This document shows, piece by piece, positions 1 through 7,348 of a stretch of 35,644 nt of DNA. The stretch spans positions 1-35,644 of the forward strand of contig JAPLFY010000099.1 in NCBI GenBank assembly GCA_026390435.1, read 5' to 3'. The notes beneath the pieces are model-generated. The model saw nothing but the letters and a program-made list of their open reading frames with translations. It was not told the DNA's origin and did not search any database. Made by a program: the position numbers and the translations under genes. Every line of letters begins with the position of its first letter. The stretch's first letter is position 1. Source of the stretch: Pseudomonadota bacterium. GTDB taxonomy: Bacteria > Bdellovibrionota_B > Oligoflexia > Oligoflexales > CAIYRB01.

Positions 1-585
1 AAAGCTCATCGGATTCAGCACCCCGCCAACATTAAATGCAATTGCGCTTATGAGTACATGTTCAAGGGCACTGTTGATAGATTCACGATCATAAACAGGC
101 TTAAATCCAAGATCATAATCCCCCTTGACCTCGGCTCCACCAACAAAAGACTGAGCTTTAAATGTGCCATCTTGGTTCAGAGTGATAGACCGAAAACTGA
201 GCGGCCCTTCATCAGATATTTTTTCTTTGCGCTTAGTCACCAGGGTGCGACCAAAAATCTTGCTCAAATCTTCCGTGCGTCTGATCAAAATAGTTTCGGA
301 TGAACCAGTAGAATCCTGCGTTAATTTGACATGCTTAGCATCGACCTTAAGCCACTGACCATTGACAGAATCAAATTTTCTGTCGAGCGAATCAGGCTTT
401 AAAGAAAGCGCCGCATAGAGGTCATCTTCACCAAAGCTAATAAATTGATAACTCTCTGTGAACGGATGATCGCTAGTACTACGCAACGCCGAGGCTTGAT
501 CGTCACTCCGCACTTTAGCGCATGAGCCAGCATTAAGGGCTGTAATGACTAGAACTAACGCAGCATAACGCAAGCTTACTTTCAT
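1..585 (-). CDS. Exported lipoprotein-like protein, 3' part missing (window edge)
   Basis: The minus-strand frame is open from an ATG at 585 to the first base of the window (195 codons, no stop), so the C-terminus lies outside. A good Shine-Dalgarno sequence (GAGGA) sits just upstream of the ATG. The N-terminus MKVSLRYAALVLVITALNAGSC is a basic-hydrophobic signal ending in a Cys, so it is probably a lipoprotein, although the lipobox (AGSC) lacks the usual Leu. The rest is soluble and Ser/Asp-rich, with no domain I recognise. The neighbouring gene on the same strand is also a small lipoprotein with the same kind of degenerate lipobox. The reading frame and start are well supported; the function is unknown. 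Confidence 0.75.
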   Translation of the reverse strand, partial: MKVSLRYAALVLVITALNAGSCAKVRSDDQASALRSTSDHPFTESYQFISFGEDDLYAALSLKPDSLDRKFDSVNGQWLKVDAKHVKLTQDSTGSSETILIRRTEDLSKIFGRTLVTKRKEKISDEGPLSFRSITLNQDGTFKAQSFVGGAEVKGDYDLGFKPVYDRESINSALEHVLISAIAFNVGGVLNPMSF

Positions 586-661
586 AGATCTTCCTCAGAA
601 TTTGTCCTCAGATTTACCTGCTTACAAATAAAGTAAGCGGACAAAAAGACCTAAGCAAGCA

Positions 662-1204
662 TCACTTTGCTCTGAAGCTGATCGTGTCAGGCTTAGCCAC
701 AGTTCCCTTGCTGACACTAACCGCACGCACGGTCAACGAATAAACCGTGCCGCTCTTCAGATCACTAAACGTGTATTTGTATGGTTCTGGACAAGGGCTG
801 AAATTTGACTGATTCTCCCGCTTACATTGGAAGCGAAAATCGTTGATTGTAGCGGACACGGCGCCACCGGTTACCGCAAACGGTAATTCCAGCGTCTTTT
901 GGTCATACGGAGATATCACTGTGCCTTTGGACGGCAGCAGGGTCGTCAGCGGATAAGACTGAGCGCCAGTCTGCGCTTGTGCAGCTACAGTAGCGCCACC
1001 AGCGCCATTGGTTTTAGTGCTGCTTGGAACTTTAGGTTTGGTTGCATCTACGCTGCTAGGCGACGCCGGTGCCGGGTCAGCCTTCTTTCTATTAAAGCCA
1101 TCGTACTCATCGAACTGCGAGCAGGCACCTGAGCACAACGCCGCGAAGGTCAGGAGTAGAGCGGACACAAGGGACCCGGAGGCAAAAAGGGATTTAGACT
1201 TCAT
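662..1204 (-). CDS. Small lipoprotein with a C-terminal Ig/FN3-like domain
   Basis: The ATG at 1204 is preferred over one eight codons upstream because GAGGA lies directly before it. The product is 180 aa. It has a signal segment ending in CSGAC (lipoprotein-type Cys about residue 28), then a Pro/Ala/Thr-rich linker of about 50 residues. The C-terminal domain of about 85 residues carries two cysteines in the pattern FQCKRE...FSPCPEPYKY, followed by LKSGTVYSLTVRAV. That pattern is typical of Ig/FN3-like beta-sandwich repeats in secreted proteins, where the two Cys form a disulfide. It is likely displayed at the outer membrane, but the ligand is unknown. It is transcribed toward the other lipoprotein gene, 76 bp downstream, and may be cotranscribed with it. 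Confidence 0.8.
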   Translation of the reverse strand: MKSKSLFASGSLVSALLLTFAALCSGACSQFDEYDGFNRKKADPAPASPSSVDATKPKVPSSTKTNGAGGATVAAQAQTGAQSYPLTTLLPSKGTVISPYDQKTLELPFAVTGGAVSATINDFRFQCKRENQSNFSPCPEPYKYTFSDLKSGTVYSLTVRAVSVSKGTVAKPDTISFRAK

Positions 1205-1259
1205 TAAATCCTCGATTTCATAGGGCAAGTCATAATTCTTAATAAGATTATAGAATCAT

Positions 1260-1287
1260 ATTATAAAAATCAACTAATTATAAACAA
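1260..1287 (-). promoter_or_regulatory. Putative sigma70 promoter for the lipoprotein gene at 1204
   Basis: Read on the minus strand, TTGTTT (1287-1282) and TATAAT (1265-1260) are separated by 16 bp. They lie in a very AT-rich divergent spacer about 55 bp upstream of the start at 1204. An alternative -35 (TTGATT, 15-bp spacing) serves a second TATAAT a little downstream. This is motif matching only. Confidence 0.4.
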
Positions 1288-1381
1288 GTATATGATATCT
1301 ATAGATTATTTTTTAATCTCTGAAGGCCCATGCTAGGATGAAAACGCACAATGCATCATCCACCACTATAGAGCTAAATCG

Positions 1382-3535
1382 ATGCGCAACACGTTACTCC
1401 GAATCTTCGCAGCACTATCAATCGGCGCCGTCATTGCGAGCCTCTATACCTTCGACCTATTGCACTACCTCAGCCTGGACTACATCAAGGCCCAGCAGCA
1501 GGCGTTCGCTGACTATTACGCTCTACACAAGTTAGAGACACTAGCCGTTTATGCTGCCGTATACATCGTAGCAACAGCCCTGTCTTTGCCTGGCGCCACG
1601 GTGCTGACGCTGCTTGGCGGTGCATTATTCGGCCTGGGCACCGGAGTTGTGGTGATATCGTTCGCCTCAAGCATCGGAGCGACCCTTGCCTTTCTCACGG
1701 CCAGGTCCCTACTGCGTGACATCGTCACCACTAAATTTGGCGACCGCCTCAGCGCCATCAATGAAGGTATCCGCCGCGATGGCAGCTTTTACCTCTTCAC
1801 CCTGCGCTTAGTGCCTCTATTTCCATTTTTCATGATCAATCTAGCGATGGGATTAACACCGATCCGTACTCTGACTTTTTACTGGGTGAGTCAGTTAGGC
1901 ATGCTTCCGGGAACTCTCGTCTACGTCAACGCCGGCACTCAACTAGCGAAGATCGACCGCGTTAACGGTATCCTGTCGCCAACAATGCTGATCTCTTTTG
2001 CTCTGCTCGGACTCTTTCCTCTACTCGCCAAAAGAGTGATCACAAGTGTGAAAAAAAGGCACATACTGCAAAAGTGGCCTAAGCCGCGACGCTTCGATTT
2101 CAACATCATTGTGATCGGTGCTGGATCCGGCGGCTTGGTGTCGGCCTACATTGCTGCTGCCGTCAAAGCAAAGGTGGCACTCATCGAAAAGCGCGCTATG
2201 GGCGGCGACTGCCTCAACACTGGATGTGTACCCAGCAAGGCCCTCATCCGCACGGCAAAGGCAGCAGCCCTGTCTAGCCAGGCAAAAGACCTCGGATTCA
2301 AGTCTGTAAGCATTGATTTCGACTTTGCTGACGTCATGGACCGCGTCCAGAATGTGATAAAAAAAATCGCGCCCCATGACTCTATAGAGCGCTATCAATC
2401 ACTCGGAGTCGACTGTATCCAAGGCACGGCACGCGTCCTTAGCCCTTATGAGGTCGAAGTAGGCGGCCGCCGCATCACAGCCCGCAACTTGATTATAGCG
2501 ACCGGTGGCTCGCCACTGGTGCCAAACATACCTGGCCTCCAAGATCACCCCTATTACACTTCCGACACGATATGGAATCTTCGTAAGCTGCCCGGGCGCC
2601 TTCTGATCATAGGAGGCGGCCCCATAGGCTGTGAACTGGCGCAGGCCTTCCAACGCCTCGGCTCCTCAGTCACCATAGTCGAGATGGCTCCGTCGCTGCT
2701 CTCTCGCGAGGATGCGGACGTCTCCGCCCTCATTTCAGGAACCCTTCGCCGGGAAGGCGTGACCGTGCTGGCTGGACATAAAGCCAAAAAATTCACGCTG
2801 ACTCAGGGCGTCCGCTCCTTGATGGTCGAAGACTCACAGGGCGAACGCAGCGTGGAATTTTTGGAATTTGACGAAGTGCTTTTGGCACTGGGACGCCGCG
2901 CACACACCGAGGGATTTGGACTGGAAGACTTAGGCGTGCGCATAGAGCCCAGTGGCACCATTGAACACGACGAGTTCATGCGCACGAACTTCCCCAACAT
3001 ATACTGCGTGGGAGATGTTGCGGGTCCCTATCAATTTACTCATGTGGCCGCACATCAAGCATGGTATGCCGCAGTCAATGCGCTCTTCTCGCCGTTTAAA
3101 TCCTTCAAGGCTGATTACAGAGTCATCCCGCGGGTCACTTTCACCGATCCAGAAATCGCCACGGTCGGGCTGACGGAAAAAGAGGCCGCCGCAAAAAATA
3201 TTCCCTACGAGGTGACGACCTACGGCATTGATGACCTTGATCGCGCCATAGCCGACGGCGACGCCCACGGACTCGTCAAAGTATTAACCGTGCCCGGTAA
3301 CGATAAAATACTCGGAGCCACTGTGGTCGGGGCGCACGCAGGCGAGTATTTCGTCGAATTTGTCACCGCGATGAAACACGGCATCGGACTAAACAAAATC
3401 CTCGGCACCATTCACGCCTATCCGACCTTTGCCGAGGCCAATAAATACGCCGCCGGAGTCTGGAAAAAAGCTCACGCACCGCAGCAGCTCCTGCGCTGGG
3501 TAGCGCTCTTTCATAGCTGGAGGCGCGGCGCATGA
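1382..3535 (+). CDS. TVP38/TMEM64-type membrane domain fused to an FAD-dependent disulfide oxidoreductase
   Basis: This 717-aa fusion has two parts. Residues 1-220 are a hydrophobic SNARE-associated/DedA-like (TVP38/TMEM64) domain, with the family segments LSLPGATVLTLLGGALFG and LRLVPLFPFFMINLAMG. From about residue 238 it is a class I pyridine nucleotide-disulfide oxidoreductase. That part has the FAD-binding GAGSGG (246-251), the redox pair CLNTGC (C277/C282), a second nucleotide site GGGPIGCE, the FAD motif YCVGDVAG and the dimer-interface HAYPTFAE (678-685). It therefore resembles dihydrolipoamide dehydrogenase or MerA. It lacks the C-terminal vicinal Cys pair of true mercuric reductases, and the substrate is unknown. 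The fusion would tether a cytoplasmic thiol reductase to the inner membrane. It overlaps the next gene by 4 bp. The Shine-Dalgarno at this ATG is poor. Confidence 0.9.
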   Translation: MRNTLLRIFAALSIGAVIASLYTFDLLHYLSLDYIKAQQQAFADYYALHKLETLAVYAAVYIVATALSLPGATVLTLLGGALFGLGTGVVVISFASSIGATLAFLTARSLLRDIVTTKFGDRLSAINEGIRRDGSFYLFTLRLVPLFPFFMINLAMGLTPIRTLTFYWVSQLGMLPGTLVYVNAGTQLAKIDRVNGILSPTMLISFALLGLFPLLAKRVITSVKKRHILQKWPKPRRFDFNIIVIGAGSGGLVSAYIAAAVKAKVALIEKRAMGGDCLNTGCVPSKALIRTAKAAALSSQAKDLGFKSVSIDFDFADVMDRVQNVIKKIAPHDSIERYQSLGVDCIQGTARVLSPYEVEVGGRRITARNLIIATGGSPLVPNIPGLQDHPYYTSDTIWNLRKLPGRLLIIGGGPIGCELAQAFQRLGSSVTIVEMAPSLLSREDADVSALISGTLRREGVTVLAGHKAKKFTLTQGVRSLMVEDSQGERSVEFLEFDEVLLALGRRAHTEGFGLEDLGVRIEPSGTIEHDEFMRTNFPNIYCVGDVAGPYQFTHVAAHQAWYAAVNALFSPFKSFKADYRVIPRVTFTDPEIATVGLTEKEAAAKNIPYEVTTYGIDDLDRAIADGDAHGLVKVLTVPGNDKILGATVVGAHAGEYFVEFVTAMKHGIGLNKILGTIHAYPTFAEANKYAAGVWKKAHAPQQLLRWVALFHSWRRGA

Positions 3536-4161
3536 TCGATGGACCTTTCCGCCGCGTCTTACCCCATGCCACGGGCTGGCTCATCACGATCTATAAGACA
3601 CTCGGACTCACTCCTAACCAGCTCACCACTACCGGCAGCATGTTCGGCTTTGCAGCGGCCTACGCTGTCGCGACGGACCATGTTCTAGCCGCACTTTGCC
3701 TATGGTGGACCGGCAGGCTGCTTGACGGCACCGATGGGATCTACGCACGCGCCACCATGCAGGTGTCAGCTTTTGGTGGTTACCTAGACGTACTTTCAGA
3801 CATGGCAGTTTACAGTGTCATGATTTTGGGCTTTGCCTACCGCTTTCCCGAGCATGCTGCCGCATGGTCCGTGATCCTCTTCTTTTACGTGCTCTGCATC
3901 ACCAGCGCGCTGGCTCTTGGAGACATAGAGCGCCAAAAAGGCATCGGACCGACCGACAACCGCAGCCTGCGACTTGCAGCAGGTCTAGCTGAAGGCGGTG
4001 AAACCGGCCTAGCTTATACCGTGTTTCTGCTCTTTCCCGCAGCTTTGCCTATGCTCACCTGGATCTGGATCACCGTGCTAGCACTCACCATCGTCATGCG
4101 CACGATCCTGGCCTGGCGAGTCCTAAAAGCTCTACCTTCAAGCTCAACTGGTGAGAGGTAG
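3532..4161 (+). CDS. CDP-alcohol phosphatidyltransferase family protein
   Basis: The 209-aa integral membrane protein contains the complete CDP-alcohol phosphotransferase signature D-x2-DG-x2-AR-x8-G-x3-D-x3-D, seen as DGTDGIYAR...G...D...D at about residues 63-86. Enzymes of this family transfer a phospho-alcohol from a CDP-activated donor to an alcohol acceptor in phospholipid or polyol-phosphate synthesis. All metal-binding aspartates are present, so it should be active, but the sequence does not reveal its acceptor. Its ATG overlaps the stop of the oxidoreductase gene (ATGA), so the two are translationally coupled and probably work on the same membrane process. It ends 15 bp from the convergent DUF547 gene. 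Confidence 0.9.
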   Translation: MIDGPFRRVLPHATGWLITIYKTLGLTPNQLTTTGSMFGFAAAYAVATDHVLAALCLWWTGRLLDGTDGIYARATMQVSAFGGYLDVLSDMAVYSVMILGFAYRFPEHAAAWSVILFFYVLCITSALALGDIERQKGIGPTDNRSLRLAAGLAEGGETGLAYTVFLLFPAALPMLTWIWITVLALTIVMRTILAWRVLKALPSSSTGER

Positions 4162-4176
4162 CTCAAAAGCGAAAGC

Positions 4177-4947
4177 TCAAATCTGCGAGTTAAGCTGCCA
4201 ATTGTAGTCGAGGTAGCCAATAGTGCTGGCACGGGACAATGCCGCTTTGGCTTGCGGCGGTCCGTAGCGCGTCAAAACCTCGCGCACACCACCACCCCAC
4301 GCAACAAAATCCTGAACGTACCAATCGAAAATCTTCGATATCTTAACGTCACCACTCGCAGCTGCGAATTGATTGCGGCTGGAGTCAGCTAACCAAAGGC
4401 GCATCTGCGCTTCCAGCTGCTCATTTAAGCGCGCGCCCGAGTAGGCCTCACCACGCAACTGAGGACACGAAATTGAGGCGCAGTTGACTGCGGAGTGAAT
4501 GCGGACATCTTTATAAACGGGTCTTAAAAGTTGATGCTCGATGGTGTCGAGCGTTTTTGCCTTGCCGTCTAACAGGTTAAAAAATTCGATAGACCACGGC
4601 TTTTTCAGAAAACCGCCAATGTCGCGGATGCTAGCAACCGGATAGTTGTCCACGATCAGTTGGACGGTGAAGGCATTATAGGCGTTGATTAGGAATGCCT
4701 TTTGCTGGTCAGACGACCACGCTGCGAACTCTTCGGCGCGCACCATCTGCAGGCTGCCTAAATATTGACGAAGGGCACCACCAGCGGCGGTCGATTTACC
4801 CACCTTTAATTTCGCGTAAGCAACCCGTCCATCGACAGACACATGTTGCTTGAGTAGTGCTGTCCAGGCTGTATGGTCATGATCAAACGCAAAAGCCTGA
4901 CTAGACAGGCCCATTAGCGATGTAAAAAGCAAAGCAAAGAGTCTCAT
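4177..4947 (-). CDS. Exported DUF547 protein
   Basis: The start is placed at the ATG at 4947, one base after the stop of the upstream regulator gene (TAA-C-ATG), with AAAAGG as Shine-Dalgarno. This gives 256 aa. The N-terminus is a clean signal peptide (cleavage likely after SSQAFA). The body has the DUF547 hallmarks: QQKAFLINAYNAFTVQLI, FNLLDGKAKTLDTIEH, and the conserved HSAVNCASISCPQLRGEAY with its Cys pair. The family's biochemical role is not established. Its papain-like His/Cys conservation suggests a hydrolase or transferase in the periplasm. It is coupled to an XRE regulator and converges on the oxidoreductase/CDP-alcohol transferase pair, which suggests a shared envelope function (inference). 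Confidence 0.88.
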   Translation of the reverse strand: MRLFALLFTSLMGLSSQAFAFDHDHTAWTALLKQHVSVDGRVAYAKLKVGKSTAAGGALRQYLGSLQMVRAEEFAAWSSDQQKAFLINAYNAFTVQLIVDNYPVASIRDIGGFLKKPWSIEFFNLLDGKAKTLDTIEHQLLRPVYKDVRIHSAVNCASISCPQLRGEAYSGARLNEQLEAQMRLWLADSSRNQFAAASGDVKISKIFDWYVQDFVAWGGGVREVLTRYGPPQAKAALSRASTIGYLDYNWQLNSQI

Positions 4948-4948
4948 G

Positions 4949-5266
4949 TTAAGCCTTTTTAGCAAACGAAGCCGGCTGCATAGTAGCAGCATTTTTTACG
5001 ATAGCATCTACCTTAGCTCGGACAAGCCTAGACTGTTCGCGCACCACGGCCTCGACCAATTCTTCAATAGCAATACCGTAGAGCTGAGCAATCACCGGTA
5101 TCTTTTCAAATGGCAAGGCCACCCGATCGTTTTCAATTCGCGAGAGAAAATAGCGCTCGTTATAGCCCAAAGCTACAGCGGCAGCGTCTTGGCTCATACC
5201 TACTGCCAGTCTCTTCGCGCGCAGATAATCGCCAAACCGCTCAGAATTTTTTTTACGTTCCGCCAT
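4949..5266 (-). CDS. XRE-family HTH transcriptional regulator
   Basis: This 105-aa protein has a Cro/CI-type helix-turn-helix at residues 11-68: LRAKRLAVGMSQDAAAVALG, then YFLSRIENDRVALPFEKIPVIAQLYGI. The C-terminal 35 residues form a short basic helix. A strong Shine-Dalgarno (AGGGAG) precedes the ATG. The gene is immediately upstream of, and probably cotranscribed with, the DUF547 gene (1-bp gap), so it may autoregulate that unit. There is no ligand-binding domain. Confidence 0.88.
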   Translation of the reverse strand: MAERKKNSERFGDYLRAKRLAVGMSQDAAAVALGYNERYFLSRIENDRVALPFEKIPVIAQLYGIAIEELVEAVVREQSRLVRAKVDAIVKNAATMQPASFAKKA

Positions 5267-5625
5267 AACGACGCTCCCTGCACACTATGCCAATACCAAA
5301 ATTAAACGGCCGACCAATGCTCAGTTCCCGCCAAACGTTGACGAACTCATCGATTCCTATTATCGTCTACTTAGCTTCATTAGCGCAATGATTCATACAC
5401 CTAGGGGTTATGTCGGTGCAACTAAAGAATCCCCCAATATGCCACTCCCCCAACAGGAGCCCCCTGCAAACACCTTATACGCCTAAATTACCCCAAAACA
5501 TCGCGCATTGTGAAGATCGGCTAAAGAGAATGAAAAAGCTTCTCGGGGGGCAAAAACTTTGGCATAGTTCTCATGAGATTTTGATTTCTTAAGTTTTGCT
5601 AACGTACCCATGATGAGAGGGTGAG
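5267..5625. other. Divergent intergenic region without a convincing gene
   Basis: This 359-bp stretch separates the leftward XRE gene from the rightward receiver gene. I see no gene in it. A 60-codon frame at 5410-5592 has no usable ribosome site and a composition rich in Pro, Lys and His. Notable are several C- and G-runs around 5430-5560 and a perfect 10-bp palindrome TCTCATGAGA at 5569-5578, about 50 bp before the receiver gene, which could be an operator. No consensus promoter stands out. Confidence 0.5.
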
Positions 5626-6222
5626 ATGATGACCCCGTTTCAGGCAACCGTCATCATTGATGACGATCTTAAGCAGGTATTAGAGATCAGCCCCCTTCTT
5701 GAGAGTAACGGACATCGGGTACTTTGCTTCCATGAGATCCGAGATGTGTTGCCGGATCTTGCCTCACAAGTGTCGCCCTTAGTCCTAGTCGCCGACTTTA
5801 GCAGGGCGCAGACTACCGGCTGGCGTTTCGTTCAAGACGCCGAATTCGACCACCGCTTATTTGCCGTCGGCGTGATTGCGGTTACCGATCCGACGGACGA
5901 TTCGACTTTTATGACGGATATGACCGATGTGGCCGCTACCCTCAGCGACCCATGCTCCCAAGCTTCGCTGATGACCGCGATTCAAGAGGCCTCAGTATTT
6001 GCCACAGTCCGCCACAGCACACGGCTCAAGGCTCTAAAGGCCACTGCTACGGTAAGGGACAAGGCCAATGCGATCCGTGTGACCCAAGGCCTAGCACCCA
6101 TCTCGGCAGCAGTTTGGGACCGCGCCTGCAACACCCTGTGCCGCGCCGAATTTGACTACGGCGACGACTGGCAAACGGTGGCACTGGCGCAAATTATCGA
6201 TATCTTGTCAGAAGAGATCTGA
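5626..6222 (+). CDS. Atypical response-regulator-like protein
   Basis: The first about 120 of 198 residues fold onto the CheY-like receiver pattern: acidic triad D12-D13-D14, phospho-acceptor Asp at D57 in LVLVADFS, and the switch Thr T87 in GVIAVTD. The conserved Lys of the usual K-P pair is replaced by Asp (D108-P109), so classical phosphorylation switching is doubtful. The C-terminal about 80 residues match no output domain I recognise; they contain the segment RDKANAIRVTQGLAP and end in an acidic helix. Two ATGs overlap (5626 and 5629). AGAGG upstream fits the second slightly better, and the choice changes one residue. It stands between two XRE regulator genes. Confidence 0.75.
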   Translation: MMTPFQATVIIDDDLKQVLEISPLLESNGHRVLCFHEIRDVLPDLASQVSPLVLVADFSRAQTTGWRFVQDAEFDHRLFAVGVIAVTDPTDDSTFMTDMTDVAATLSDPCSQASLMTAIQEASVFATVRHSTRLKALKATATVRDKANAIRVTQGLAPISAAVWDRACNTLCRAEFDYGDDWQTVALAQIIDILSEEI

Positions 6223-6257
6223 GACTAAAGAGATGTGAGAATAATTAGTGCAAGCTA

Positions 6258-6557
6258 CTACTGCGCCTCTTTTTTAACGAATTGGCGCAGGAGCTCAATA
6301 CCCAGCTCGGCAGCAGACTTTTTCGCATCGTCGAGATATTTCTCGTCGCACACGAGTTCAGCAATATCGATATTTAAACAAGTTGCGATCTTTGCCAGCG
6401 ACTCAATACTCAAGTTGCGGGCGTTTTGCTCTAACATAGACACGTAGCGTAAAGACACATCGAGCTGCTTAGCCATAGCATCCTGCGTCAAGCCAGCTCG
6501 CTGACGGCAGCGTTTAATATTGGCTGCGACGCGACGTCTTACCGCTAAAGCGCTCAT
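6258..6557 (-). CDS. XRE-family HTH transcriptional regulator
   Basis: The 99-aa protein has a Cro/CI helix-turn-helix near residues 10-68, with the motifs CRQRAGLTQDAMAKQLDVS and YVSMLEQNARNLSIESLAKIATCLNI. A short acidic/basic C-terminal helix (KKSAAELGIELLRQFVKKE) is probably for dimerisation. A purine-rich Shine-Dalgarno (AGGGGGG) lies just upstream. It lies downstream of the CheB-CheR/219-aa gene pair on the same strand, but a 103-bp gap with a possible promoter suggests it can be expressed separately. It converges on the receiver-like gene. Confidence 0.88.
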   Translation of the reverse strand: MSALAVRRRVAANIKRCRQRAGLTQDAMAKQLDVSLRYVSMLEQNARNLSIESLAKIATCLNIDIAELVCDEKYLDDAKKSAAELGIELLRQFVKKEAQ

Positions 6558-6604
6558 AGTGCCCCCCTGTAGCTTGAGTCTATGTGGAGAGCGGGGGCTA
6601 TCAC

Positions 6605-6633
6605 AACATATATTTGTCTCATGTTATCAGCAA
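6605..6633 (-). promoter_or_regulatory. Possible sigma70 promoter for the XRE gene at 6557
   Basis: On the minus strand TTGCTG (6633-6628) and TATGTT (6610-6605) are 17 bp apart, about 50 bp upstream of the start at 6557. Each hexamer departs from consensus at two positions, so this is a weak motif call. Confidence 0.28.
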
Positions 6634-6660
6634 AGAATATCGCCACCAACGATAATTTCA

Positions 6661-7320
6661 CTAGACGTACAAGCGCTTGCGCTTACTCGTGCCAAAAACT
6701 GCCACCACTTTATGGTTTTGATCACGTAGCGGCACCAACCAACCTGGCCAAATATAAAACATGCGAGCCTCTTTAGACATCACCTCGCAAGTCTCATGAT
6801 CCTCAATCGTTAACTTGTAGGGAGTTTTGTCACCGGAAAAGCCCCGCTTAAAACACTGCTCGACAATTTGACTGTGACAATGTGCTGCTCGAGAATAAAG
6901 CTGATCCCACCGATAAACCGCAATCTCAGCGATGGTGTACGAGATTAGTTTGTAAAATTCTAGATTCCTAAAAATCTGCAAGCCGTCAGCATTGTAAATC
7001 TCGAAGTAGTCCCCATCGTCAATCAAGTCGAGAAAACCACTTGGCGGTACCAGCTTAAGCAATCTCATAGCGAACCAGGCTAGACGTTTTTCGCCAATCA
7101 GTGAAATCCCGTCCTTGCTCGCCGCTGAGAGTATCGCCGTGTAATGCCTTAGTTGCTCGATGATGGTACGCCTACGCTGCGGCGAGAGGCCCATAAAATC
7201 CCGCCAGACCGACTCTGGTACAGGTCTGGGAGCAATCTTTGCCTGCAACTCAAGCAGCGCATCGAATAAGCGGACGCACTCACGGAATGCCGCAACATCA
7301 GCAGCCGCATGCTCAGTCAA
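6661..7320 (-). CDS. Protein of unknown function downstream of the CheB-CheR fusion
   Basis: The 219-aa product is soluble, with no signal peptide or membrane segment. I do not recognise the family. The N-terminal about 90 residues look all-helical (ECVRLFDALLELQAKIAP, RRRTIIEQLRHYTAIL). The second half ends in what resembles the beta-rich core of a small-ligand sensor (FYIWPGWLVPLRDQNHKVVAVFG), but that is a guess. The start is a TTG 28 bp after the stop of the upstream CheB-CheR gene, without a clear Shine-Dalgarno. No in-frame ATG/GTG precedes it, so initiation may depend on coupling to the upstream gene. The spacing suggests cotranscription and possibly a partner or target of that sensor. 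Confidence 0.75.
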   Translation of the reverse strand: MTEHAAADVAAFRECVRLFDALLELQAKIAPRPVPESVWRDFMGLSPQRRRTIIEQLRHYTAILSAASKDGISLIGEKRLAWFAMRLLKLVPPSGFLDLIDDGDYFEIYNADGLQIFRNLEFYKLISYTIAEIAVYRWDQLYSRAAHCHSQIVEQCFKRGFSGDKTPYKLTIEDHETCEVMSKEARMFYIWPGWLVPLRDQNHKVVAVFGTSKRKRLYV

Positions 7321-7348
7321 ACTGGACTTTATGATCGCTTGACCGAAG

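Noticed and set aside
620-638. GCTTAC-AAATAAA-GTAAGC hairpin between the two lipoprotein genes as a terminator
   Set aside because: On the transcribed strand no T-run follows it, so at most it is a leader structure.
1303-1319. AGATTA-TTTTT-TAATCT inverted repeat as a terminator
   Set aside because: It lies between divergent genes in an extremely AT-rich spacer, where such short repeats arise easily.
1382-3535. Calling the oxidoreductase fusion a mercuric reductase (MerA)
   Set aside because: It lacks the C-terminal vicinal Cys pair and an N-terminal metal-binding domain, and no other mer genes are nearby.
5410-5592. 60-codon plus-strand ORF as a gene
   Set aside because: AGGGG lies only two bases before the ATG, which is too close for a ribosome site. 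The composition is Pro/Lys/His-rich and no domain is visible.
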